DNA from: Amycolatopsis jiangsuensis
Lineage (GTDB): Bacteria; Actinomycetota; Actinomycetes; Mycobacteriales; Pseudonocardiaceae
Direction of reading: 5' to 3'
Assembly: GCF_014204865.1 (NCBI RefSeq)
Contig: NZ_JACHMG010000001.1
Coordinates: forward strand, 7,466,501 to 7,530,500
DNA length: 64,000 bases
Part shown: positions 19,839-28,291 of the stretch, one piece after another
How positions within the stretch are numbered: the stretch's first letter is position 1
Layout: each line of letters starts with the position of its first letter
The notes under the pieces: model-generated
Database searches by the model: none
Seen by the model: only the letters and a program-made list of their open reading frames with translations
What the model was told of the DNA's origin: nothing
Made by a program: the position numbers and the translations under genes

Positions 19839-19924
19839 CAAGGTTCGCCCGCCGCCCCGCGCGATGGTGAGAAGGTGGTTGGCTACGTTCCGGGTGGCGG
19901 GACATCGAGATAGCCGAGCGTATT

Positions 19925-20549
19925 GCGATCGAGCCGGTCGTGTTCGGCCCTGGCGAGTCTTCGTTGGACGACAGCGTCGAGCTTGGCAGATGGACGGATT
20001 GGCTCGGCGTCCCCCCCCGGCGCACCGTCACGGCGTCAGCGCTGAACAACGCCGAGGCCTTCCAAATGCTGCGGCCCGGTTTCGACCTCGCAGCCGAGCG
20101 GCAGCGGCGTGAGGTATGCCGGTGCCGGCGAGGCGATCGAGGGGAGCGTAGGTGCCCGGCTGGCGTTGGTTGCGCTCCGTGCGAGCGGGGCGTGGGTGGG
20201 TGTTGCCGACAACCAGACAGAGAAGGCCGCCCGGCTGCTGCGCGCACTGGAGCTTCCAGCGGATGCCGTTGCGACTTCCGGCGAACGGGGCGTCGCCAAA
20301 TCTGAACCAGCGTTTTTCGGGCGGGTGATCGTTTTGGCGCTGGGCGAGCCCGACGAGATCATTTACTTTGGTGATCACCGGGACAACGACATTATGCCCG
20401 CACGGGCCGCCGGGCTGCGGCCCGTGTTGCTGCACCGCGGACCGTGGGGCTACCTGCGGGCATCCGATCCGGTCGTCAGGCGTGACGCGGAGTGGGTGAG
20501 TGACAGCGCGGAGGTGCTACCTGGTCTCGTCGGCGCACCATCGGGCTAG
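19925..20549 (+). pseudogene. HAD-family hydrolase, broken and lacking its catalytic aspartates
   Basis: A first frame (PVVFGPGESSLDDS ... AFQMLRPGFDLAAERQRR) is followed, in a +1 frame from about 20109, by the rest (WVGVADNQTEKAARLL, SGERGVAKSEPAFF and YFGDHRDNDIMPARAAGLR), which is the C-terminal half of an HAD hydrolase. The expected DxDGxL nucleophile motif is absent: VVF joins directly to GPGESS, as if a few codons were deleted. A run of eight C near 20013 is another possible slip site. With both the nucleophile and the frame lost, it should be inactive. Confidence 0.65.
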
Positions 20550-20561
20550 CAAAACGGATCT

Positions 20562-20741
20562 TCAGGGCCCGTACGTGGCGACAGAGTGGCGAAGGTCGGC
20601 CGGTTCGTCCTCCAAGTAGGCCCCTCTTGTGTCGGACAACTGGTCGACGATCTCGGAGACGTTCGGGTGCTCGGGGGTGACCCGGTTTGCGGTGACCAGC
20701 GCCTCGATAGTCCGGTTGCGCTTACCCGCTAGCAGAACTGC
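20562..20741 (-). pseudogene. C-terminal gene fragment, unrecognised
   Basis: A minus-strand frame of about 58 codons reads like protein (GKRNRTIEALVTANRV, NVSEIVDQLSDTRGAYLE, DLRHSVATYGP) and ends at a TGA at 20564-20562. A stop lies just upstream and there is no start codon with a ribosome site. It seems to be the tail of a lost regulatory-type gene; the family is not recognised. Confidence 0.3.
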
Positions 20742-20941
20742 TTATGGTCGGAAGGCGTTGGTCGATGCAGTGAGACCGCTGTTGCTGATTGGCTGGTCTG
20801 ACGTGGGGCCCCGGGGGTGGTGCAAGCTCTCGCCGATGTCCATGGAACGGTCGGCCATAGGCCGGACGCCCCGACGGCTGACGTGTCTGAGCGGCCGTCC
20901 GGCTCAATAGTAAAAACGTAGTCGGGCTTGACCCCGGTTTG

Positions 20942-21118
20942 GTGGAGTGGGCGAAACTGATCGACGCGCAGCATCGTGAGCGGCATCAGCGCCCGGCCTC
21001 GGCCGAGGTATTGCGCAAGTCGTTAGGGGTCGGTGCAGAACGGTCCCGGGTGTTGACGCGAGTGGTCCGCGCGGATTGGCGTGAAGACATGGACCTGATG
21101 CGTGGCGGGATCGCCTGA
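20942..21118 (+). pseudogene. Short remnant with a possible winged-helix segment
   Basis: An open frame of 58 codons (VEWAKLIDAQH ... RPASAEVLRKSLGVGAERSRVLTRVVR) resembles the C-terminal helix-turn-helix-like tail of plasmid spread/transfer proteins of actinomycetes. This is a faint likeness without other support. Stops bound the frame upstream, and no ribosome site is visible. Confidence 0.25.
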
Positions 21119-21199
21119 ACGGTCTGGTATTGGCCGCGTTGGTGCGGCTGGTGCCGAATTGGCCGTCGGTTGTGGTTGGTCATGTCCCGTGCACGGTCC

Positions 21200-21912
21200 T
21201 GCGTTTGCACGTGTCACTGGTGCGACGCCGGTGGATCTGCCGGCGTCGCCCGGGACGGCCGCGCTGGCGTGGCGATCCGCCGGCTGGTGGTGGAGGTGGC
21301 CGAGGACGACCCGTGGTGGGGTTGCCGGCGAATCCGCGGCGAGCTTGTCGGGTTGGTGCGCGCGATCGGGGCGTCAACGGTGCGGGAGGTCTTCACAGAT
21401 GCTGGACTGGACCCGGTGCCGCGTCGGTCGGGGCCGACGTGGAAGCAGTTCCTCGCGACCCGGCCGAGGGCGTCTTGGCGGTGGACTTCTTCCGTGTGCA
21501 CACGGTGTTGCTCGGGCGGCTGCATGTTGTTTGCGGTAGAGCACGACCGTCGCCGGGTGCGCGTCGCTGGGGTGACCGTTCATCCGGCTGCGGAGTGGGT
21601 TCTGCGTCGGCGCGGCTATTGCCCCGTGATCTGCGTCGGTCGTGAACGCCCCCACGAGCGAACTGTTATGCGGAGCGGTTCGTGCGCAGTGCCCGGTCGG
21701 AGTGCACCGACAGGGTGCTGATCTGCAACGAACGCCACGCTGCCGCGGTCCTTGATGAGTTCGTCCGGCACTTCACTGATCACCGTCCGCACCATGAAAG
21801 CGGGCGTCGTCTACCAAACCACGATCCCGCTGCCGTCATTCCGCTCGACTATCCAGTCCGGCGGCACCGTGTCCTCGGCGGCGTGATTAACGAATACCGC
21901 CGAGCAGCCTGA
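21200..21912 (+). pseudogene. Integrase-core transposase, multiply frameshifted
   Basis: Pieces of one rve-type transposase appear in succession in different frames: DDPWWGCRRIRGELVGL and GASTVREVFTDAGLDPVPRRSGPTWKQFL; then a core with AVDFFRVHTVLL and LFAVEHDRRRVRVAGVTVHP; then [18 protein letters not shown] and [15 protein letters not shown] ending in [13 protein letters not shown]. At least two frame changes are needed, so the gene is dead. Terminal repeats could not be identified. Confidence 0.6.
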
Positions 21913-21985
21913 ATCGATCACAAAACCACAGGTCCCGGACCGAGTCGCCGGTTTTGGCACCGTACAAGGGGCGGATCTCGGGTGC

Positions 21986-22514
21986 CTATCCGAGTTGTAC
22001 GTACGTGTCGATGAGAGCTGGGCCGTGCCACGTCGGCGCGGCCTCGTACGCGATGCGCTCGACGAGTCGACCGCAGAAAACGGGAACGCTGATCAGAACG
22101 CGGTCCGAGCGACGTGTGTCGACGGCATACGCCCCGGCAGCGGCCGTGGCGAACAAGTTGCGATTGCCGACCGTCACGGGTTTGGGTATGCCGTAGGCAT
22201 GGTGCAGCGTGCACCGGAACTTGTAGATGAGGGCGGCGTCGTTTGCGCTGATGCCGTGCTTGGTGAGCAGGCGCCGGAATCGGACGCCGACCTTTTCGTC
22301 CTGGTCGGTGGTGGACAGGATGTCGAGCACGATCATGCCCATTGCAAGACCGATCCACGAGTTGTTGCCTTTACCGGCACCGGTGGTCTCCTCGCGCCCG
22401 TTGGCGGTCCGCATATCCCGCAGCGCAAGGAAATGTGGTGTACGTGTGTGTTTCGTCGAGGTCACACACAAGCATCGGCCCGGCACCAGGCCCCTTGTCC
22501 AGTTCGGTCGTCAC
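21986..22514 (-). pseudogene. Hypothetical protein with a 5' frameshift
   Basis: The 3' part (ALRDMRTANGREE, GKGNNSWIGLAMGMIVLD, FRRLLTKHGISANDAALIYKFRCTLHHAYG) looks like a real, conserved-style protein of about 150 residues. Its natural N-terminus seems to be in the neighbouring frame from GTG 22514 (VTTELDKGPGAGPMLVCDLDETHTYT); the two join after a single-base shift near 22435. No domain is recognised. It is either a pseudogene or, if translation begins at the later ATG 22486 or an internal start, a shortened protein. Confidence 0.45.
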
Positions 22515-22642
22515 CGCGTCACGATATGCCGAGCGTGGCGAGGACGGAACTCGTTAACCCAGCGCAGGCTTGCGCACGCGCGCCGGGTTCACGAGCTCGT
22601 GACGCCGCCGGTGCGGTGCCGCTGTCGGCCGTGCCAAGGCCG

Positions 22643-22862
22643 GGATGTCCGCTGCGTGAAAACCACATGCTGAAGGCCTGCACTCTGGTGGACGAAGTCG
22701 GCACCGTCGCCCAGCATGCCGGGGTCCGCACGGTCGCGGTCTCGCACCTGATCGATTTCAGCGGGTAAGCAGACACTGCCAAGTGGTCGAAACTGGTGAG
22801 GAACGGCTGCGACGGCCAGGCAGTCATCTGATAGGACCTGATGCGGATTCCGTGCACAAGTA
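22643..22862 (+). pseudogene. Fragment of an MBL-fold metallohydrolase
   Basis: One frame reads ENHMLKACTLVDEVGTVAQHAGVRTVAVSHLIDF, a stop, then DTAKWSKLVRNGCDGQAVI, two stops, then DLMR. This matches the C-terminal portion of metallo-beta-lactamase-fold hydrolases (SHL histidine region and the final G-x-D-L strand), with stop codons replacing sense codons. There is no N-terminal HxHxDH part. Confidence 0.4.
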
Positions 22863-22944
22863 AAGACCGCGATTCTGTATGCGCGCGCGGAGCACATGCC
22901 GGGGGTGGTGAGCAAGTTCGACGGTAATCTGGCGTTCATCTCGT

Positions 22945-23781
22945 TCAGCGGCGGAAGGGTCGTCCAGGGTTCCGCGGTTCCACATTGAGGAACCATTCGA
23001 ACCAGGCTTGGGGCCGGTAGTCGCCGATGCCGAGTTTTCGGTTTTGGTCGGTGTCGGGGTCTTCGATGCCGTCGAGTCGTTTGCTGAACAGCGCGAGTAT
23101 GTCGGTGTCTTGGAAGAGTATTTCGGTGAGCATGTTCCAGTTGTGGTTGTCCTTGTGCTCCGGCAGGTCCGCGTAGCGTCCGGTGAGGCTGGCCCAGTCG
23201 TCGTCGACGGCGGATTCCGCGTAGCGCAGGATGAGGTGCAGGGCCGTTTCTTCGGCTGGGCAGCGGGGTTCGGGCCAGTCGCCGGCGTCGTCCGCGTGCT
23301 GGTCGCCGTGTTCGAGCACATCGTCGTAGGCATGGTCGGCGAGGAGACCTACAGCGGTCCACAGGGCTGCTGCTGTTCGTGGTGTCACTTGGAAGTCGCT
23401 GCACTGGTCGCAGGTGTCCGCGCCGCAGGTGCAGAGGGGGAAGAGTTCTGCGAACTGTGGCCAGACCGAGAGTGGTATGTCGTGTTCGTCGATCTCGATG
23501 GCGGACTCGGTGGCTTCGACGAATTCGACGCCGGGGCGATCGTCGATGATCGCGCCGGCGTCGATGAATCATTGCACGGCGGCGACGGCGTCGCCGCGGA
23601 TGTGATCCTGCTCGTGCTGCCGGACCTGCGCGACAGTGAGGTCGCTGCCGGGCAAGACGGAGAACTGTGTTGTTTCGATGTCGGCGATGGCGGCTTGTTC
23701 GAGTGCGTTCTCGTCGGTGATGTCGACGATCGCTTCGACGGTGACTTTGACTCTGCGGCGGCGTCGCTGGGCGCTGGTCAT
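22945..23781 (-). pseudogene. Hypothetical acidic protein interrupted by one in-frame TGA
   Basis: A single minus-strand frame of 279 codons is broken only by a TGA at 23571-23569. Before it: basic RRRRRVKVTVEAIVDI and HEQDHIRGDAVAAVQ. After it, without any frame change: FIDAGAIIDDRPGVEFVEA, a Cys-rich LCTCGADTCDQCSDF segment, then helical ALWTAVGLLADHAYDDV and WFEWFLNVEPRNPG. TGG to TGA is the simplest origin. The CxCxxxxCxxC cluster suggests a metal site. No family is recognised. The remainder shows no other damage, so the loss is recent, or the UGA is read through. Confidence 0.55.
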
Positions 23782-23864
23782 TCGCCCAGGCTATCCCCGC
23801 GAGCAGCGTGTGGTGGTTGAAGAGACGGAGGCGCACGCTGGGGGTGTTCGGCAAGGAGGTCGTG

Positions 23865-25266
23865 ATGAGGCGAGCGGCGGTGTACAAGCGGTGCGGTTGC
23901 AGGACGCGAAGTGAAGCGGGTGGCGGGCGTTGTCCTCGGTTGCGGAAGCGGGGTCATGGGAGTTGGTATTTCTCGCTGGAGTTGCCGTGCGGCCGGGACG
24001 GTCGTCGGCATCGGGTGCGCCGCGGCGGTTTCCGGTCCCGTGCCGCTGCCGAGCAGGCCAGGGCGTATCTGCTGGGGGCGGATGTGGTTCCGGGGCGGAG
24101 TGCGGTGATGGTGGGACAGTGGCTGGACATTTGGTTGGAGATGAGGCAGAGCTTGAGTTTCAACACGCGTCGGCTGTACACGCAGCAGGTGGACGACTAT
24201 CTAAAGCCGTGTCTGGGGAGCGTGCCGTTGCGGTCATTGACGGTGGCGGGTTCAGGCGATGTTCGTCGGGCTCGTCCGGGCGAACGCGACGCGACAGCGG
24301 CCGTTGTCGCCGGCGACGTTCGTGCGGATCCGGGGCACGTTGCATGCGGCGTTGAACGGCGCGATCCGGGTGGGTTTGATCGAGCGGAATCCGGCGCATC
24401 TGGTGGAGTTGCCGTCGGGGCGGCGGCCGCGTGCGGTGGTGTGGACGGATGCGCGGGTGGCGCATTGGCGGGCTACCGGGGAGCGTCCGCCGGTGGCGGT
24501 GTGGACGGCGAGGCAGACGGCTGAATTCCTGGAGCATGCTCGCGGTCATCCGTTGTACGTGCTGTATCTGTCGGTGGCGTTGCTCGGGTTGCGGCGTGGC
24601 GAGGTAGCGGGGCTGAGGTGGTGCGATCTCGACCTGGATGCTGGAGTGGTGCAGGTGTCGCACCAGGTCCAGGACCGCGGTGGCCGCACAGTGGTGTGTC
24701 CGCCGAAGACCGAGGCGAGCGTGCGCACGGTGGCGTTGGATCATGGCCTGGTGGCGGCGTTGCGGGTGCTTCGGTCGCAGCGGCGGCACGGTGACGGTGG
24801 TGAGCCGGTCGGGTTCGTGTTCGCCAACCGGGAGGGTGGGCCGTTGAGCCCGGGGTATGTGACGCACACGTTCACGAGATTGTTGGTGGAGGCGGGTTTG
24901 CCGCCGGTCCGGTTGCACGATCTGCGGCATGGCGCGGCGAGCTTGTCGTTGGCTGCGGGCAACGATCTGAAGGTCGTGCAGGCGATGCTCGGGCACTCCA
25001 GCATCGTGCTCACCGCGGACACCTACACGAGCGTGCTGCCTTGTCTGGCTCATCGCGCTGCCGAGGCAACCGCGACGCTGGTGTTGGAGGCCGCCCACGA
25101 CACTGCGATCGCCTTGCGAGAAGAGGAAGGAGAAAACAGCGCCGACGCGGAAAGGGACGCCGCAGCCAGGGGCGGGTGGCTAAGAAGCACCTTCGACTGG
25201 TGCGGCCGCATTCGGCCCCACGCCGGCCCCACTCATGATCAAAGCCCACCGGCAAGATCCCCGTGA
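23865..25266 (+). pseudogene. Tyrosine recombinase (phage-type integrase) with a single frameshift
   Basis: The N-terminal half starts at ATG 23865 (AAGGAGG 5 bases upstream) with YKRCGCR and an Arm/SAM-like region (VGQWLDIWLEMRQSL, YTQQVDDYLKPCLGSVPL). Near 24250 the frame changes by one base, after which the core continues: FVRIRGTLHAALNGAIRVGL, Arg in LGLRRGEVAGL, Lys in PPKTEASVRTV, HDLRHGAASL and LGHSSIVLTADTYTSV with the catalytic Tyr. All catalytic residues remain. The gene ends 38 bp from the tRNA-Lys 3' end, the expected location for the integrase of an integrative element. The frameshift should immobilise the element. Confidence 0.8.
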
Positions 25267-25303
25267 TGAAGGAACCCTGCAGATGGGCTTCGATTCAGAA
25301 CTG

Positions 25304-25376
25304 TGCGCCATCAGGGACTCGAACCCCGAACCCGCTGGTTAAGAGCCAGCTGCTCTGCCAATTGAGCTAATGGCGC
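25304..25376 (-). tRNA. tRNA-Lys (anticodon CTT)
   Basis: 73 nucleotides form a full cloverleaf: acceptor GCGCCAT pairing with the 3' ATGGCGC, D-loop AGCTCAATTGGCAGAGC, anticodon loop CTCTTAA giving CTT, and T-arm GGTTCGAGTCC. Discriminator A; CCA is not encoded. The neighbouring integrase makes its 3' end the likely attachment site; a second copy of the 3' end was not seen in the window. Confidence 0.95.
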
Positions 25377-25512
25377 CTGGTGCTTGCCGCCGCCGTGGTT
25401 TCCCTCGGCGACGTGGAAAAGATTAGCAGCACGTTCAGGCGGCGTTCCAGGGGGGGTCCCGTTACCGCGCCAGGGGGCGGTGGGCGGGCGAGGCGCAAGT
25501 GGGCGGGGACAG

Positions 25513-25553
25513 AAAAAACCCCAGCCCGCGTACGAACCTCACACGGACTGGGG
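25513..25553 (-). terminator. Rho-independent terminator after tRNA-His
   Basis: On the minus strand CCCCAG and CTGGGG pair, helped by inner CCG/CGG and GT/AC pairs, and six T follow immediately. It begins 4 bases after the encoded CCA of tRNA-His. Confidence 0.85.
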
Positions 25554-25559
25554 TGCTGG

Positions 25560-25633
25560 GGTGGACGACGGGGCTCGAACCCGCGACCTCCTGGACCACA
25601 ACCAGGTGCTCTACCAGCTGAGCTACGCCCACC
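25560..25633 (-). tRNA. tRNA-His (anticodon GTG)
   Basis: A complete cloverleaf: acceptor GTGGGCG with CGTCCAC, D-arm AGCTCAGCTGGTAGAGC, anticodon stem CTGG-TTGTGGT-CCAG with GTG, and T-arm GGGTTCGAGCCCC. An extra 5' G faces the discriminator C, the histidine-specific -1 pair. CCA is encoded at 25559-25557. Confidence 0.95.
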
Positions 25634-25706
25634 ATCGGCTCAGGGATCCTGCGATCACCTTGCTGCCGGTAATCCTAGCGTGCCCTCGCGTCGGGGGTTC
25701 AGCGGG

Positions 25707-26315
25707 TCACCTCTGGTGGCGTTCCTGCACTTCGGCGGCGGCGGCTTTGGCCTCGTCGCTGGTCGGGCCGGGCTGGGGGACGAAGGCGATGCTGCGGTAG
25801 TAGTCGAGTTCGCCGATCGACTCCTTGATGTCGGCCAGGGCACGGTGGGCGAGGCCCTTCTCCGGCTTGGCGTAGTAGATCCGCGGGTACCAGCGGCGGA
25901 CCAGCTCCTTCACCGACGACACGTCGACCATGCGGTAGTGCAGGTGGCCGTCCAGCGCCGGCATGTCGCGCGAGATGAAGCCGCGGTCGGTCGCGATGGA
26001 ATTGCCGGCCAGCGGTGCGGTGCCGGGGTCGGGCACGAACTCGCGGATGTAGGCGAGAACGCGCTGCTCGGCCTCGGCGAGGCTCACTGCTGAGGCCCGC
26101 ACCTCCTCGGTGAGGCCGGACTTCGCGTGCATGTCGTGGACGACCTGGGGCATGCCGTCGAGGGTGGCGTCATCGGCGTGGATGACGATGTCCACGCCGT
26201 CGCCGAGGACGTTGAGGTCCGCGTCGGTGACCAGTGCGGCTATTTCGATCAACGCGTCCTTGCCGAGGTCGAGCCCCGTCATCTCGCAGTCGATCCAGAC
26301 AAGATGGTCGTTCAC
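25707..26315 (-). CDS. orn: Oligoribonuclease (DEDDh 3'-5' exonuclease)
   Basis: 202 residues. It degrades 2-5-nt RNAs and pGpG to mononucleotides. The DEDDh motifs are present: [11 protein letters not shown] (Exo I), [15 protein letters not shown] (Exo II) and [11 protein letters not shown] (Exo III, with His and Asp), plus the family hallmark YYRSIAF. The start is GTG 26315 (VNDHLVWID), matching the usual N-terminus; the longer ATG start at 26345 would add an atypical leader. It stands alone between tRNA-His and the HtrA-like gene. It is essential in many bacteria. Confidence 0.95.
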   Translation of the reverse strand: MNDHLVWIDCEMTGLDLGKDALIEIAALVTDADLNVLGDGVDIVIHADDATLDGMPQVVHDMHAKSGLTEEVRASAVSLAEAEQRVLAYIREFVPDPGTAPLAGNSIATDRGFISRDMPALDGHLHYRMVDVSSVKELVRRWYPRIYYAKPEKGLAHRALADIKESIGELDYYRSIAFVPQPGPTSDEAKAAAAEVQERHQR

Positions 26316-26490
26316 CCGCCCCACCTTAACTCGGCACAGGGACATCGGCGCTCTCACCTGGGCATCCGGCGCGTTGTGCTGGGTGTGGAGATGTGACTTC
26401 GGCCTCCTTCGGTGACGACGGGAACCCCGATGCGGCTTCTTCCAGGTGGTTCGGCACACGGTGCCGTGCGGTGCCCCGGAGCGGAGTACG

Positions 26491-26526
26491 CCGCTCTCCC
26501 TGGGCCCCGATTCCCAGGGAGAGCGG
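26491..26526. terminator. Strong hairpin between the HtrA-like gene and orn
   Basis: A perfect 14-bp inverted repeat CCGCTCTCCCTGGG with an 8-base loop. CTTTCG follows on the plus strand and CGTAC on the minus strand. It lies 75 bp after the protease stop and probably terminates that transcript; there is no long T-run. Confidence 0.7.
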
Positions 26527-26601
26527 CTTTCGTCACCTCACTGCCCCGACAGGTGAGGTGGGGGACGGGCCGCCCCGACCGCGGTCCGTCCCGAGTCCGG
26601 G

Positions 26602-28104
26602 TCAGTCGTTCACGATCTGGTCCACGATCTTCTTGGCATCGTTGATCGGGATGGCGAAGCCGATGCCGACGCTGCCCGCCGAACCGTTCGCCGACGCGCT
26701 CGGGCTGTAGAGCGCGGAGTTGATCCCGATCACCTGGCCCTGGGCGTCGACCAGCGCGCCACCCGAGTTGCCCTGGTTGATCGAGGCGTCCGTCTGGATC
26801 GCGGTGTAGCTGGGGCCGGACGTCTCGTTCGAGGTCTGCCGGCCGAACGGCGACTCCTGCTGCTGTTCGCCACCGTTGCCGACGTCGGAAAGCGGCCGGT
26901 CGAGTGCGCTGACGATGCCGGTGGTCACCGTGTTCTGCAGCCCGCCGGGCGAGCCGATCGCCACGACCTCTTGGCCGACGGCGAGCTTGCCGGAGTCACC
27001 GAGGGTCGCCGCGGTGAGTCCCTCGGCCCCCTGCGCCTGCACCACCGCGATATCGCCCTTGGTGTCCGAGCCGACGACGGTCGCCTGGTACTCCTTGCCG
27101 TCCGATGTGGTGATCGTGACGTTCCGTGCACCCTCGACCACGTGTGCGTTGGTGAGGATCCGGCCGTCGGAGCTGAGGATCACGCCGGACCCGATTGCCT
27201 CGCCCTGCGAGGTGGTGACGTTCACCTGCACGACGCTGGGCACGACCTTCTCCGCGACAGCGCTGACGTCGCCGGAGGAGGTGGTGCTGCTGACGGTCTG
27301 CCCGGTGACCGACGAGGTGGACGCCGATCCGGCGGAGTCACTTCCGGTGAGCCCGACGATCGCCGCTCCCGCCCCGCCGCCGATGAGTGCCGCCGCCAGC
27401 GCGGTCGCACCGACGATGGCGGTGAGTCGCCCGGGCCGCCTCCGCGACGGTCCGGCAAGCGCGACCGGCGGCTGCCCACCGTGCGGCGGTACGGTCCCGC
27501 CTGCCGACGTCCGGCCGGTGAATGGTGCTGCCGACCGGCCGGCTTGCGGTGCTGCCGATGGAGCGGAGTGGGGCGCTGTCGACTGTGTGGCTTGGGGTGG
27601 TGAAAGCTGTCCGCCGTGCGGCGCTACCGAGCCTCCGACGAGCGGTGCTGCCTGCTGTAGGACGTGGGACGCCGCTGGATCGCCGGTGGTGGGCGGTGCA
27701 GACCTCGCGGTTTGCATCGCCGAAAGCTGGTCGCTGCGGGCCGCCGCCGAGCGTCCCCTGTGCGGTGTCGACGACTGTCCCGTGTGCAGTGTCGACGGCT
27801 GTCCCGTGTGCAGTGTCGACGGCTGTCCGGTGTGCGGTGTCCACGACTGGTCGTCGTAGGACGCCGCCGGCTGCCCGGCCTGCCGTGCCGCGACGGGTCC
27901 AGCTTCCGGAGCCGGCGGCCGGGGCGCGTACGGCGCAGCCGTGTGCCCGATTCGTGGCCCTCCGTCCTGCGGTGCGGGCGCCTGCCCTGGAACGAACGGG
28001 TACGGCCCGGCCGTCGGCTGGTTTCCGTACTGACCGTACGGCTGCTCACTGCTCTGGTGCGGCTCGTGCCCACCGGTGCCGGGCCGGCTCTCGTTCTCGC
28101 TCAT
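26602..28104 (-). CDS. HtrA/DegP-like membrane-anchored serine protease
   Basis: 500 residues. A long Pro/Gln/Ser/His-rich cytoplasmic N-terminus (about 1-225) includes tandem HTGQPSTL-like units. A single transmembrane helix follows (LTAIVGATALAAALIGGGAG, about 230-250), then a trypsin-like domain with the triad His in ILTNAHVVEGA, Asp in DTKGDIAVVQ and Ser in INQGNSGGALVD. It ends after the protease domain (GFAIPINDAKKIVDQIV), so the PDZ domain usual in HtrA is absent or was never present. It should act outside the membrane in protein quality control or signalling. Start ATG 28104; the ribosome site is weak. Confidence 0.88.
   Translation of the reverse strand: MSENESRPGTGGHEPHQSSEQPYGQYGNQPTAGPYPFVPGQAPAPQDGGPRIGHTAAPYAPRPPAPEAGPVAARQAGQPAASYDDQSWTPHTGQPSTLHTGQPSTLHTGQSSTPHRGRSAAARSDQLSAMQTARSAPPTTGDPAASHVLQQAAPLVGGSVAPHGGQLSPPQATQSTAPHSAPSAAPQAGRSAAPFTGRTSAGGTVPPHGGQPPVALAGPSRRRPGRLTAIVGATALAAALIGGGAGAAIVGLTGSDSAGSASTSSVTGQTVSSTTSSGDVSAVAEKVVPSVVQVNVTTSQGEAIGSGVILSSDGRILTNAHVVEGARNVTITTSDGKEYQATVVGSDTKGDIAVVQAQGAEGLTAATLGDSGKLAVGQEVVAIGSPGGLQNTVTTGIVSALDRPLSDVGNGGEQQQESPFGRQTSNETSGPSYTAIQTDASINQGNSGGALVDAQGQVIGINSALYSPSASANGSAGSVGIGFAIPINDAKKIVDQIVND
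27765..27848. repeat. 24-bp tandem repeats inside the protease gene
   Basis: About three and a half copies of a 24-base unit (GTGTCGACGGCTGTCCCGTG plus four bases, plus strand) encode an eight-residue period HTGQPSTL in the disordered N-terminal tail. Flanking units are more diverged (SDQLSAMQ and RGRSAAAR types), so the tail has grown by unit duplication. Confidence 0.8.
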
Positions 28105-28291
28105 GTCTCAAGATTCGCGCCGATGCTTGTGAAAAGCCTGTGGAAACACCTGGGGCTTTGCTGAGAAGAATCAGCTGAGAATCCTCAGGTCTCCCTCAGC
28201 CAAGCTCGCCGGCACCCCGCGAACTCACCGGCGCGGCACCTGCCGCCGCATCCGGCAGACCAGAACGCCAGCCACGGGGGATCGGCGCAGC

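Noticed and set aside
22589..23887. A 432-codon minus-strand frame rich in Arg and Pro
   Set aside because: It is an out-of-frame shadow of the interrupted acidic protein and shows composition typical of frame-shifted GC-rich DNA.
25260..25310. Direct repeat of the tRNA-Lys 3' end as an attL/attR pair
   Set aside because: No second copy of the tRNA 3' segment was found by eye in the window. An exact-match search of the genome is needed.
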